From contig JAIMZO010000024.1 of the NCBI GenBank assembly GCA_020054965.1, positions 1 through 11,864 on the forward strand: a stretch of 11,864 bases of DNA, in the 5' to 3' direction. Each line of letters starts with the position of its first letter. Positions within the stretch are counted from its first letter, which is position 1. Source of the DNA: Spirochaeta sp. (GTDB lineage Bacteria; Spirochaetota; Spirochaetia; Sphaerochaetales; Sphaerochaetaceae). The notes beneath the pieces are model-generated. The model was not told where the DNA came from. It made no database searches and saw only the letters and a program-made list of their open reading frames with translations. Both the position numbers and the translations under genes were made by a program. Below, one piece after another: positions 1-6,645 of this stretch.

Positions 1-1032
1 ACGATGGTCATCCCTGGTATCCTTGTTTACCTGCTGCTTGAGTCGACTCAGCGACCCAAATGGCTCGATTCTTCCACCCTTGAGATAGTACTGACCTTCG
101 GTGATATACCCGGTATTATCAGGAACCGGGTGCGTGACATCATCACCAGGCATGGTGGTTACTGCAAGAATGGTCACAGAGCCTGCACCCTCAAAGTCAA
201 CGGCTTTCTCATAGCGGGAAGCAAGGGAACTGTAGAGGTCACCTGGATATCCACGGTTGGAAGGTACCTGGTCCATGGTAATGGCCATTTCTTTCATGGA
301 GTCAGCAAAGTTGGTCATATCGGTAAGGAGTACTAGTACCTTCTTGCCATCCTGTGCAAAACGCTCAGCAACGGCAAGGGCCATATCAGGGACCAACATG
401 CATTCAACGGTTGGGTCACTTGCAGTATGGATGAACATGATCGTCCGACTCATTGCACCACTACTCTCCAAGGTATCCTTGAAAAAGAGATAGTCATCAT
501 ACTTGAGACCCATACCGCCAAGTACAATCAGGTCAACTTCAGCCTGCATGGCAATCCTTGCAAGCAGTGGGTTGTAAGGCTCACCACTGACACTGAAAAT
601 GGGAAGTTTCTGACTCTCTACCAAGGTGTTGAAGACGTCGATCATCGGGATACCCGTTCTGATCATGTTACGAGGAATGATACGCTTTGCTGGATTAACC
701 GCAGGACCACCGATATCAATCATATTTTCCGACAGTGAAGGTCCATTGTCACGGGGTTTACCCGTACCATCAAATACACGACCAAGAAGGTTCTCCGTAT
801 ACGAAACACGCATCGGGACTCCAAGGAATCGCACCTGATCACCGGTGGATATACCCTGTGCACCACTGAACACCTGCAAAGAGACCAGATCATCATCAAG
901 CTTGATGACACTCGCATAGCTCTGTTCACCTCCAGAGGTGACTATGGCAAGCTCACTGTTGCTTACCCCGACGGCACGTACGGTAATGACGTTTCCAACG
1001 ATGGATTCAATTTTTGAATATATTTTCTGCAT
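1..1032 (-). CDS. atpB: V/A-type ATP synthase subunit B, 3'-truncated by window edge
   Basis: This is the non-catalytic nucleotide-binding subunit of the V1/A1 head, alternating with subunit A in the A3B3 hexamer. The reading frame is open from ATG at 1032 to the left edge, giving 344 residues; about 90 C-terminal residues of a usual ~430 should lie outside. Residues 1-70 form the beta-barrel. Where subunit A has its P-loop, B has SVSGEPYN (147-154), with no GKT, which is normal for [13 protein letters not shown] (235-246), [12 protein letters not shown] (260-271) and the SLSRL segment with its arginine (327-331) are B hallmarks. The Shine-Dalgarno AAGGGG overlaps the atpA stop codon and lies 6 nt before the ATG. 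The gap to atpA is 10 nt, so the two genes are co-transcribed. The identification is firm; only the end is missing. Confidence 0.97.
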   Translation of the reverse strand, partial: MQKIYSKIESIVGNVITVRAVGVSNSELAIVTSGGEQSYASVIKLDDDLVSLQVFSGAQGISTGDQVRFLGVPMRVSYTENLLGRVFDGTGKPRDNGPSLSENMIDIGGPAVNPAKRIIPRNMIRTGIPMIDVFNTLVESQKLPIFSVSGEPYNPLLARIAMQAEVDLIVLGGMGLKYDDYLFFKDTLESSGAMSRTIMFIHTASDPTVECMLVPDMALAVAERFAQDGKKVLVLLTDMTNFADSMKEMAITMDQVPSNRGYPGDLYSSLASRYEKAVDFEGAGSVTILAVTTMPGDDVTHPVPDNTGYITEGQYYLKGGRIEPFGSLSRLKQQVNKDTRDDHR

Positions 1033-1042
1033 CTGCAACCCC

Positions 1043-2800
1043 TTAGATCAACTGCTCAGCGTCCGGGTCAACACTACGTTGTTTCCCCTGGTACAGTGCA
1101 AGGATCTCTCCTTCTATCTGTGTGAAGCGCTCGCTCTTCGTTTCAACATTGTTCCAGTCAAGGAACTTCTGCCTAAGCGTGTTAAAGAAGGAACGCACAT
1201 GTTTCTTATCTTCCAGGTCAAACTCAGTGGCAAGCACCTTGAACAGTACCTCAAAGGTATGTTTCTGTCTTTCCGGTGGGACCGAAGCATCGACTGGGTC
1301 GAAGGAGTTCTGCTGCAGGTAAAAAGCATCAATCAACTCACTCTTCTGATACGTGATATAGTCTGAAACCGAGGTTCCCTCTTCACCAACAACCTTCATC
1401 ATCTGGTTGACCTCATTACCCCTTCTCAGGATATTGCGGGCATACTCGACCTTTTCCTGCTTGATGATACCCTCATATTTCGACCAGGAAGTGAGAGGAT
1501 CGATTGCAGGATATTTGCGTGCATCACTGCGTTCACGGCTCAAGCCGTGGAAAGCACCGACAACCTTGAGTGTAGCCTGGGTGACCGGCTCCTCGAAGTT
1601 GCCTCCGGCGGGACTGACAGTTCCTCCGATGGTTACCGAGCCGATACGACCATCACGCAGACGCACCTTTCCAGCTCTCTCATAGAACTCTGCAATGCGG
1701 CTCTCCAGATACGCTGGGAATGCCTCTTCTCCGGGAATCTCTTCAAGACGACCACTCATCTCACGCATTGCCTGTGCCCAGCGACTGGTGGAGTCAGCCA
1801 GGAGCAGGACGCTGAGTCCCATCTGTCTGTAGTACTCAGCCAGCGTTACTGCGGTGTATACGGAAGCCTCACGGCTTGCTACCGGCATGGAAGAGGTATT
1901 GCAGATAATGATGGTACGTTCCATCAGAGAACGACCGGTCTTCGGGTCAATAAGCTCAGGGAACTCCTTGAGAACCTCTACTACCTCACCTGCTCTCTCT
2001 CCACATGCAGCAATAATGACAATATCCACATCTGCATTACGGCTGGTCATATGCTGGAGAACAGTCTTTCCTGCACCAAAAGGGCCAGGGGTACAGTAGG
2101 TACCACCTTTTGCAACGGGAAGGAAAGTGTCAATGATCCTGATTTTGGTGACCAGGGTCTCATCGGGGCGCAATCGCTCCTCATACAGTTTGATGGCTTT
2201 CTTGACCGGCCAGGTGAAAATCATGGAAAGGTCTTTCTTGTTCCCTTTTGCATCCTCTACAGTACAAATGGTATCACGTACACCATAACTACCCTTTTTC
2301 TTGATGCTTACCACTTCCCAATCAGTATCATTGAGATTGAATGGAATCATGATCTGGTGGGTGAACAAGCCTTCAGGGACAGTTCCGAATGTATCGCCGG
2401 GACGGAGCCTGTCTCCCACCTTTGCAACAGGGGTGAACTCCCAATCATTGTTGGGAATTGCATCAAGATACACCCCGCGTTGGAGAAAGAACCCACACTG
2501 TTTAGCGAGTTCTGGAAGGGGGTTCTGCAAACCATCATAGATCTGCTGCAAGAGCCCGGGGCCCAAGGCAACACTCAACATCTCGCCGGAGAACTCAACG
2601 GTATCCCCAACGCGGATCCCACCGGTCATTTCAAAGACCTGCAGGGAAGCCGTATTCCCATTGATACGGATTACCTCACCCTTGAGGCGATCATCACCAA
2701 CATGGATATATCCGACTTCATTCTTTGCAATAGCACTGTCGAACTCGACTGTTACCATATTCCCGTTGACGCCTAAGACACGCCCACTTGTATTTGCCAT
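1043..2800 (-). CDS. atpA: V/A-type ATP synthase catalytic subunit A
   Basis: Catalytic subunit of the V1/A1 head; it makes or hydrolyses ATP while the membrane part moves H+ or Na+. The 585-residue length is normal. In order: an N-terminal beta-barrel (about 1-70), the non-homologous region typical of A subunits (about 110-185), the P-loop GPFGAGKT (239-246), GERAGE with the catalytic glutamate (267-272), ADSTSRWA (335-342) and [10 protein letters not shown] (356-365), then the C-terminal helical domain. I chose ATG at 2800 over an in-frame GTG at 2812, because a GGAG (2807-2810) sits 6 nt before the ATG and lies inside the would-be extension. The gene starts 11 nt after the DUF2764 stop and ends 10 nt before atpB. 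Whether the ion is H+ or Na+ cannot be told from this subunit. Confidence 0.97.
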   Translation of the reverse strand: MANTSGRVLGVNGNMVTVEFDSAIAKNEVGYIHVGDDRLKGEVIRINGNTASLQVFEMTGGIRVGDTVEFSGEMLSVALGPGLLQQIYDGLQNPLPELAKQCGFFLQRGVYLDAIPNNDWEFTPVAKVGDRLRPGDTFGTVPEGLFTHQIMIPFNLNDTDWEVVSIKKKGSYGVRDTICTVEDAKGNKKDLSMIFTWPVKKAIKLYEERLRPDETLVTKIRIIDTFLPVAKGGTYCTPGPFGAGKTVLQHMTSRNADVDIVIIAACGERAGEVVEVLKEFPELIDPKTGRSLMERTIIICNTSSMPVASREASVYTAVTLAEYYRQMGLSVLLLADSTSRWAQAMREMSGRLEEIPGEEAFPAYLESRIAEFYERAGKVRLRDGRIGSVTIGGTVSPAGGNFEEPVTQATLKVVGAFHGLSRERSDARKYPAIDPLTSWSKYEGIIKQEKVEYARNILRRGNEVNQMMKVVGEEGTSVSDYITYQKSELIDAFYLQQNSFDPVDASVPPERQKHTFEVLFKVLATEFDLEDKKHVRSFFNTLRQKFLDWNNVETKSERFTQIEGEILALYQGKQRSVDPDAEQLI

Positions 2801-2806
2801 ATCCAA

Positions 2807-2810
2807 CTCC
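2807..2810 (-). promoter_or_regulatory. Shine-Dalgarno deciding the atpA start
   Basis: GGAG on the minus strand, 6 nt upstream of ATG 2800. It falls within the first codons of the alternative GTG start at 2812, so it supports the shorter protein. Seen directly; its use is inferred. Confidence 0.6.
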
Positions 2811-2811
2811 A

Positions 2812-3345
2812 CTAATTGTTCTCAATCTCAGTCTGAATATTGGAAAAGAGACGCTTGAACTCAGCATTTCCTTCCTCTCGGGTGAAAAGACTTTTTCTTT
2901 GCAGTATTTTCAGTTTCAGCGCATACGAAAGCAACCCTTCAATATCGAATGTATGAAGAGCACTCAAATCATCCAGATAGTTCCAATGCAACCGGATCAG
3001 CAACATTTCAGCTTGTAATACGTCATCACTGGAAAGAGCCTGACGCACAGTATCGCTGATATTGGCTTCCTTATCCCCATCATTTCGATAGGAGGGGTCG
3101 GAGAGAGAAAGTTTTCTGCTTCTTGCCTCAGTCAACTCCTTCTTAACCATGCCAGCAAAATGTTGGTACTGGGAGAGAAAATGATGTGAGGATGCAACAC
3201 CGCTTACCGCCTGCTCCAAAAGCAGGTAGTGAGCCTTGCTTACCTGATCTTTGCAGAGAGAAAGAAAGGTATCAGTTGTGAAGGGAAGCACTCCGTCATA
3301 CCGTAAGGAAGGTAACGTTGCCACCAAATAATAGTAGGAAGCCAC
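2812..3345 (-). CDS. DUF2764-type V-ATPase-associated protein
   Basis: A 177-residue protein with no signal peptide or membrane segment. The N-terminus (MASYYYLVATLPSLRYDG) resembles the DUF2764 family, which I remember as occurring in V-ATPase operons of spirochaetes, Chlamydia and Bacteroidetes between the E and A genes. The exact biochemical role is not established to my knowledge. It sits where archaeal/Thermus operons encode subunits C and F, so a central-stalk or socket role, like subunit C/d, is a reasonable inference. It starts with GTG at 3345, with AAGGAG overlapping the atpE stop codon 5 nt upstream. The gap to atpE is 9 nt, and the TAG stop falls 11 nt before atpA. It is shorter than the ~270 residues I recall for the chlamydial relative. 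Mostly helical, polar composition. Family call fairly sure, function unknown. Confidence 0.85.
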   Translation of the reverse strand: MASYYYLVATLPSLRYDGVLPFTTDTFLSLCKDQVSKAHYLLLEQAVSGVASSHHFLSQYQHFAGMVKKELTEARSRKLSLSDPSYRNDGDKEANISDTVRQALSSDDVLQAEMLLIRLHWNYLDDLSALHTFDIEGLLSYALKLKILQRKSLFTREEGNAEFKRLFSNIQTEIENN

Positions 3346-3354
3346 GACAACTCC

Positions 3355-3957
3355 TTATTGTTCCGCTTTGAAAACGATGTCCTGGATGGAAGGAGAAAGA
3401 AACGGACGAAGCAGTTCCGCAGTCTCCTCTGCACTGAAATCATAGAATGCCGAACCATCCTTCTCACTTACCCTGAAACCAGATCGAACGGAAGGAACTG
3501 CCTTGATTTCAAGACCTTTCTTGAGTTCATCAGCAAGTTCCTTTTCCAGGGATGTTGCAAGCTGATCGAAATCTTTCTTGCTCAGCTGCAGTTCTTTTCC
3601 CCCGATATCGGAAAGGGAAGAAACAACCTTGATAATTACATTGACAAGGTCCTTGCTGGAATAGGCTTTCTCGATATCAGTGGTAAGAATCCTGTCCAGT
3701 TCTGCTTGTATGGCCTTCTTCAGGGAGAGCTGTACATCCCTGCTGGCCTGCTGAAGACTGCTGATTGCACTCTGGTCCCGCGTCTGGATCTCCTTGTGAG
3801 CTTTCTCGATTTCCCGAGCAGCCTCTTTGCGGGCTTTCTCAACCAATGCTGCAGCCTCAGCCTTTGCATCAGCAATAATCTGATCAGCCTCTTTCTGTGC
3901 AGCCTCAATTCCATCCCGGCGGATGGAAGCAACCAAATCTTGAATCTGTTGAGCCAT
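3355..3957 (-). CDS. atpE: V/A-type ATP synthase subunit E (peripheral stalk)
   Basis: Subunit E forms the peripheral stalk that holds the A3B3 head against rotation; in related enzymes it pairs with a G/H-type helix. The 200-residue protein has the expected two parts: an N-terminal, Ala/Glu/Lys-rich coiled coil (about residues 10-95, with runs such as AAQKEADQIIADAKAEAAAL) and a mixed alpha/beta C-terminal domain that binds the head. I chose ATG at 3957, which has TCCT/AGGA (3964-3967) 6 nt upstream. An in-frame TTG at 3987 would add 10 residues but has no ribosome binding site. This is the first gene of the operon: promoter at 4046-4074, DUF2764 9 nt downstream. Low-complexity coiled coils align poorly, but gene order makes the call secure. 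Confidence 0.92.
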   Translation of the reverse strand: MAQQIQDLVASIRRDGIEAAQKEADQIIADAKAEAAALVEKARKEAAREIEKAHKEIQTRDQSAISSLQQASRDVQLSLKKAIQAELDRILTTDIEKAYSSKDLVNVIIKVVSSLSDIGGKELQLSKKDFDQLATSLEKELADELKKGLEIKAVPSVRSGFRVSEKDGSAFYDFSAEETAELLRPFLSPSIQDIVFKAEQ

Positions 3958-4045
3958 CTGAATTCCTACCTTGTCCTTAAGTTCCAATTGGTCACGAAAT
4001 GTTTGGTTTCTGCATAGTCACACAAAAATTGCCAAACTTCAAAGA

Positions 4046-4074
4046 ATTATCGTGCAATGAACATAAAATTTCAA
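4046..4074 (-). promoter_or_regulatory. Sigma-70-like promoter of the V-ATPase operon
   Basis: On the minus strand, TTGAAA (4069-4074) and GATAAT (4046-4051) are separated by exactly 17 nt, each one mismatch from consensus. The predicted start near 4039 gives a leader of about 80 nt to atpE ATG 3957. The surrounding 3958-4178 intergenic stretch is AT-rich, and I saw no clear terminator, no riboswitch and no convincing plus-strand promoter for the gene at 4179. No experimental start site is known to me. Confidence 0.65.
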
Positions 4075-4178
4075 CCTATTTATCAATTTTTGTCTATTTG
4101 GCTATGTTTATGCACTTATAGCAAAGAGATACTCTATGGATTCTATACCATACCTCTTTTTTTTGCTAGGATGTCCCC

Positions 4179-4493
4179 ATGAATATGCTTGCAAGACATG
4201 CCCATCTCTATACCAACGGGAGTAAACGGGGGATTCTCTGTATTGAGAATCTTCACGATGGAAAGGTACATCTACTCATCAGTAAAAACATGGTGAACGA
4301 TATACAATCAATTCGGTTCCGTCTTGATCTGGGAACATTTGAGCATACAGCGCTCCAGGATGCGTATGAGCACATTGGCCTGGAAGTATTTTCCATCAGG
4401 GTATTGGCAACCGCTGAGGAGAATGAAAACTTGAGTGACTTGCTCGCTGCACAAGAATCATTGCTTGTATCGCAAGGAAAATTACTCTATTGA
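4179..4493 (+). CDS. Small degenerate GIY-YIG-like protein
   Basis: A 104-residue protein with no signal peptide or membrane segment. It aligns by eye with the gene at 6231-6569: both have a GI/GV beta-strand start (RGIL 17-20 here), a second strand (HLLIS 31-35 here against YLGVS there), then a shared block S-x-F-x-L-x-x-G followed by LQD-x-Y-x-x-x-G (LQD at 59-61 here). That layout fits the small GIY-YIG fold. Both signature tyrosines are absent here (GIL and LLI), so nuclease activity is unlikely; Arg46/Arg48 lie in the helix that usually carries the catalytic arginine. The start at 4179 has AGGA (4168-4171) 7 nt upstream; a second ATG at 4185 is too far from it. It is transcribed divergently from the ATPase operon. 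The relationship to the paralogue is seen; the fold is inferred. Confidence 0.7.
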   Translation: MNMLARHAHLYTNGSKRGILCIENLHDGKVHLLISKNMVNDIQSIRFRLDLGTFEHTALQDAYEHIGLEVFSIRVLATAEENENLSDLLAAQESLLVSQGKLLY

Positions 4494-4509
4494 AGCATTT
4501 CCCTTGATG

Positions 4510-4536
4510 TCCCTCTTATAGAAACAAAAGGAGGGA
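4510..4536 (+). promoter_or_regulatory. Hairpin that can hide the Shine-Dalgarno of the next gene
   Basis: The arm TCCCTCTT (4510-4517) can pair with AGGAGGGA (4529-4536) as 8 bp including one G-U, with an 11-nt loop. The 3' arm contains the whole AGGAGG Shine-Dalgarno (4529-4534), which lies 6 nt before ATG 4541. No U-tract follows, so it is not a terminator. Pairing is read from the sequence; a regulatory role is inference. Confidence 0.4.
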
Positions 4537-4540
4537 TATC

Positions 4541-4942
4541 ATGTACGGAAGAATTCAGAAGCATAGTACCCAGAGGCTTTTTACCAATGCCCAGGAGGCC
4601 TACCGCTTGCTTGCACACTACTATCTGCAAGTTGCTAATACGGGTGGATGTATCCTCGATTACCTGCTACTACCCCATTCAATTGACTTGTTGCTCTTCT
4701 TTCCCACTACCATGCATAATCTCATTGCAGTGGATTCCGCTCATCTGCTTCCACTCTTTGGTACATTGGGAGCCAAGGGAAAACACTACCCTTTCTCTGG
4801 AACCTATGAACTCTACCATGCAAGTCACTGTTTCTGTGAATTGGGAAAGACAGGAGCAAATGTCCTGCCTTTCAGCTTGGAAACTATAGTGCAGGTAAAG
4901 AAACATGCTGGGATTTGCTCGCCTTCGTCCTGTCTTTTTTGA
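4541..4942 (+). CDS. Hypothetical protein, 133 residues
   Basis: I do not recognise this protein. The case for a real gene is a perfect AGGAGG (4529-4534) 6 nt before an ATG, plus a 402-nt open frame. The sequence is rich in Tyr, His, Leu and Cys. A hydrophobic stretch around residues 37-65 ([18 protein letters not shown] and onward) is interrupted by charged and polar residues and looks more like a buried core than a membrane helix. There is no signal peptide. The central part (78-115) has many Gly, Tyr and His residues and three cysteines or near-cysteine positions. It follows the GIY-YIG-like gene by 47 nt on the same strand and may be co-transcribed. Its last 59 nt overlap the 3' end of udp on the other strand. 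It could be a spurious frame, but the ribosome binding site argues against that. Confidence 0.6.
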   Translation: MYGRIQKHSTQRLFTNAQEAYRLLAHYYLQVANTGGCILDYLLLPHSIDLLLFFPTTMHNLIAVDSAHLLPLFGTLGAKGKHYPFSGTYELYHASHCFCELGKTGANVLPFSLETIVQVKKHAGICSPSSCLF

Positions 4943-5699
4943 TCAGATTCCGTACCCCTTGGATGGTTACTCGTATTGCATCCTCGGTATCGTGGAGCTT
5001 AGGATTCTCCATACCCAGGAGTTCACGCTCCTGGTTTCCCACCACGAAGAAGTCACTACCACAGCGAACGCCCAAGTGTGCAGCAACCACAAAGAGGGCA
5101 GCACTCTCCATCTCGCTTGCCAAGACACCGAGTCGCTTCCAAGCCTCCCATTTGTTAATCAGGTCATAACTGACCGGCATCAGGGAAGGATCATGCTGGC
5201 CATAGAAAGAGTCCTTGCATTGCACTACCCCCAGGTGACTTTTTTTCCCGAGTTGGTCAGCAGCCTCTTTCAATGCAGTTACTACCTCAAAATCAGCCAC
5301 AGCAGGGAATTCAATAGGTGCATACTCCCTGCTGGTTCCTTCCATTCTTACCGCAGCGGTAGCAATCACGACATCACCACCCATCACGTCCAAGGCAATA
5401 CCGCCGCAAGTACCCATGCGGATGAATGTATCACTTCCGCATTTGAAGAGTTCTTCCATTGCAATAGATGCAGATGGTCCCCCTATACCAGTGGAGGTAA
5501 CAGAGACCTTTTCCCCATCAAGATACCCTGTATAGGTAACATATTCCCTGCTGTCAGCCACCAGAGACGCATCATCAAGATACTTTGCGATCAGTGGCAC
5601 CCGCTTCGGGTCACCAGGAAGAATGACATATCTGCCCACATCGCCCTCTTTGATATGCAAATGGTATTGGATACCTGTTCCGTTCATATAGTCTGACAT
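4884..5699 (-). CDS. udp: Uridine phosphorylase
   Basis: Cytosolic nucleoside phosphorylase: uridine plus phosphate gives uracil and ribose-1-phosphate, in pyrimidine salvage. The 271 residues match the NP-I family from end to end: GDPKR (29-33) and Arg94 in RMGTCGG for phosphate, GIGGPS (71-76), EFPAVADFE (130-138), the base-binding segment [10 protein letters not shown] (162-171) and EMES (196-199) for the ribose. E. coli Udp has Gln-x-Arg in the base-binding segment; here Gln168 is kept but followed by His-Asp, a variant I remember in Firmicute-type uridine phosphorylases. A tail of about 16 residues (256-271) extends beyond the E. coli C-terminus. GGGAGGA lies directly upstream of ATG 5699. 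Probably the last gene of the operon starting at 6569, 55 nt after the DUF6530-like gene. Other NP-I substrates are possible but less likely. Confidence 0.93.
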   Translation of the reverse strand: MSDYMNGTGIQYHLHIKEGDVGRYVILPGDPKRVPLIAKYLDDASLVADSREYVTYTGYLDGEKVSVTSTGIGGPSASIAMEELFKCGSDTFIRMGTCGGIALDVMGGDVVIATAAVRMEGTSREYAPIEFPAVADFEVVTALKEAADQLGKKSHLGVVQCKDSFYGQHDPSLMPVSYDLINKWEAWKRLGVLASEMESAALFVVAAHLGVRCGSDFFVVGNQERELLGMENPKLHDTEDAIRVTIQGVRNLIKKDRTKASKSQHVSLPAL

Positions 5700-5754
5700 A
5701 AATCCTCCCTCTTGCTTTCATGGTATCACCCACGGTATCAAGGTGCAAGCTGTC

Positions 5755-6234
5755 TCAGTACCCCATCTGCTTCAACATATCTGCAAGCACACGAAACCGC
5801 TCACCAAGTCGTTCCCCTTCTTGGGATAGTGCATCATTGAGCAGACGGATATCGGTGTCTATCATCGGATTATCTGTGCAAACCTCGACGCTCATGGCAT
5901 CCCCTTGCAGTCCAATACGGTCAATGGTCTGTTGATCTGGATCGTAGAATTTGGGAAATCGATAGGCATCCTGAAAATAGAGGTTGGTTCTACATATCAG
6001 GATCGCCAAGTCAAGTGCACGGGTAAGGGGAAGTTCTTCACTCTGGCGTGACCACTTCTCCCCAGTATAACGCCACACCTTTGCTGATGCTTCCACACTG
6101 CCCCGATCATTCCACTGGGCCAATCCAATCGAGAGACCTTTGGCATCACTTTCATTTGCCTGCTTTCCATCAACGTGTTCATAGTTCGGTACCACGATAA
6201 CGGGCTTGTGTTTCAAACTTGTAGGTATCTTCAT
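5755..6234 (-). CDS. DUF6530-like conserved protein
   Basis: A 159-residue soluble protein of unknown function. From memory it resembles a family annotated DUF6530 in Firmicutes and other anaerobes; I could not check this. Features that look conserved: a Pro/Lys-rich start (KIPTSLKHKPVIVVPNYEHV), GLSIGLAQWNDRG (33-45), AKVWRYTGEKWSRQSEELPL (51-70), a helix with Leu-Asp-Leu-Ala-Ile-Leu (74-79), FYDPD (95-99), GLQGDAM (107-113) and a C-terminal helix. The many Trp, Arg and Asp residues could bind a nucleotide or nucleic acid, but no catalytic motif is recognisable. Start ATG 6234 overlaps the upstream TGA (ATGA), with AAGGAG 8 nt before it inside the upstream gene, so translation is coupled to the GIY-YIG-like gene. 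udp follows 55 nt later. Confidence 0.82.
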   Translation of the reverse strand: MKIPTSLKHKPVIVVPNYEHVDGKQANESDAKGLSIGLAQWNDRGSVEASAKVWRYTGEKWSRQSEELPLTRALDLAILICRTNLYFQDAYRFPKFYDPDQQTIDRIGLQGDAMSVEVCTDNPMIDTDIRLLNDALSQEGERLGERFRVLADMLKQMGY

Positions 6235-6569
6235 GCATGTATCTCCTTTGCGTGTGTATGGGTTTGTTTCATCATGGAGAGCAGTGCTTCAAGGTCTGCA
6301 CGATAATCAGAAACATCCTTTTGATAATCAAGCTCTTCCAAAATGGAAAACTTCAAAATGGAAGGCCCATGCTTGTCATAGCTATCCTGTAATGATGGAT
6401 AGTTTGCCAGAGCCCCAACAGAAAGTCGTAAAAAGAGAGAGTTCTTGGTTGCCTGAAAATTGTTGCTTACCCCCAGATACTCCTGTGAAGTACTGGAATC
6501 AACCAAGAGAAATACACCCATTGGAGGTTTTTGCTCCTCATAAAGGGAACGAAGTTGTTTTTTATCCAT
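6231..6569 (-). CDS. GIY-YIG-like family protein
   Basis: A 112-residue protein resembling short GIY-YIG-superfamily proteins of Clostridia and relatives that begin with a Lys/Glu-rich helix followed by a Pro-Met-Gly-Val segment (here KPPMGVFLL, 14-22). In order: N-terminal helix (1-13), first strand GVF (18-20), second strand YLG (31-33), helix ending in LSVG (49-52), LQDSYDKHG (60-68), strand FSILEEL (74-80) and DLEALL (92-97), whose Glu94 may match the metal-binding glutamate. The first tyrosine is Phe20, Tyr31 is kept, and the helix that should hold the catalytic arginine reads SLFLRLS, so activity as a nuclease is doubtful. ATG 6569 has AAAGG 7 nt upstream. First gene of a coupled pair with the DUF6530-like gene, behind an operator-like promoter. 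Paralogue at 4179-4493. Confidence 0.8.
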   Translation of the reverse strand: MDKKQLRSLYEEQKPPMGVFLLVDSSTSQEYLGVSNNFQATKNSLFLRLSVGALANYPSLQDSYDKHGPSILKFSILEELDYQKDVSDYRADLEALLSMMKQTHTHAKEIHA

Positions 6570-6579
6570 AGAGTAACCT

Positions 6580-6601
6580 TTAGTAAATTACTAATTTAGT
6601 A
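6580..6601. promoter_or_regulatory. Overlapping inverted repeats, probable repressor operator
   Basis: Two overlapping inverted repeats share a middle arm: TTAGTAA-A-TTACTAA (6580-6594, perfect 7-bp arms) and TACTAA-T-TTAGTA (6589-6601, perfect 6-bp arms). A further 8-bp palindrome, AGTATACT, lies at 6598-6605. Together they cover the -10 element (6598-6603) and predicted start point (about 6591) of the promoter serving the gene at 6569, and touch its Shine-Dalgarno. TTAGTAA/TTACTAA half-sites recall those of MarR- and HxlR-type winged-helix repressors (from memory). No regulator gene is in the window, so the binding protein is unknown. Confidence 0.6.
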
Positions 6602-6626
6602 TACTCAGTAAAATGCCCTCTGTAAA
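6598..6626 (-). promoter_or_regulatory. Promoter of the GIY-YIG/DUF6530/udp unit
   Basis: On the minus strand, TTTACA (6621-6626) and TATACT (6598-6603) are 17 nt apart, each one mismatch from consensus. The expected start near 6591 gives a leader of about 22 nt to ATG 6569. The -35 lies in the loop and arm edge of the mutS2 terminator, and the -10 lies in the inverted-repeat array. Confidence 0.65.
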
Positions 6627-6634
6627 GAGGGCAT
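6609..6634 (-). terminator. Rho-independent terminator of rsgA-mutS2
   Basis: A perfect 9-bp hairpin (ATGCCCTCT 6613-6621 with AGAGGGCAT 6626-6634, 4-nt loop) begins 12 nt after the mutS2 stop on the minus strand and is followed by a short T run (TTTTACT). The T tract is weak, so some readthrough into the next minus-strand genes is possible. Confidence 0.7.
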
Positions 6635-6645
6635 GATCAACATTT

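Noticed and set aside
1547..2776. A 409-codon open frame on the plus strand, antisense to atpA.
   Set aside because: It lies wholly inside the highly conserved atpA gene, has no ribosome binding site and resembles no family; it is a codon-bias shadow.
2801..2812. GTG start for atpA at 2812.
   Set aside because: The Shine-Dalgarno GGAG lies inside this extension and is correctly spaced for ATG 2800.
3958..3987. TTG start for atpE at 3987.
   Set aside because: No ribosome binding site before it; AGGA at 3964-3967 serves ATG 3957.
3358..4017. A 219-codon plus-strand frame antisense to atpE.
   Set aside because: No start signal and covered by atpE, whose coiled-coil codon pattern opens the opposite frame.
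4080..4170. Plus-strand promoter for the gene at 4179.
   Set aside because: Several AT-rich hexamers (for example TATACC near 4145) but none with a fitting -35 at 16-18 nt.
4853..4869. CAGGA/TCCTG hairpin near the udp and hypothetical gene ends.
   Set aside because: Five base pairs inside coding sequence with no T run on either strand; not a credible terminator.
4905..5696. A 263-codon plus-strand frame antisense to udp.
   Set aside because: udp is unambiguous on the minus strand; the antisense frame has no ribosome binding site or recognisable sequence.
5711..5749. Possible hairpin (CTTGC/GCAAG) and direct repeat GGTATCA (5722-5728, 5734-5740) between the DUF6530-like gene and udp.
   Set aside because: Only 5 bp around a 29-nt loop and no T tract; the repeat is too short to interpret, so no terminator was called.
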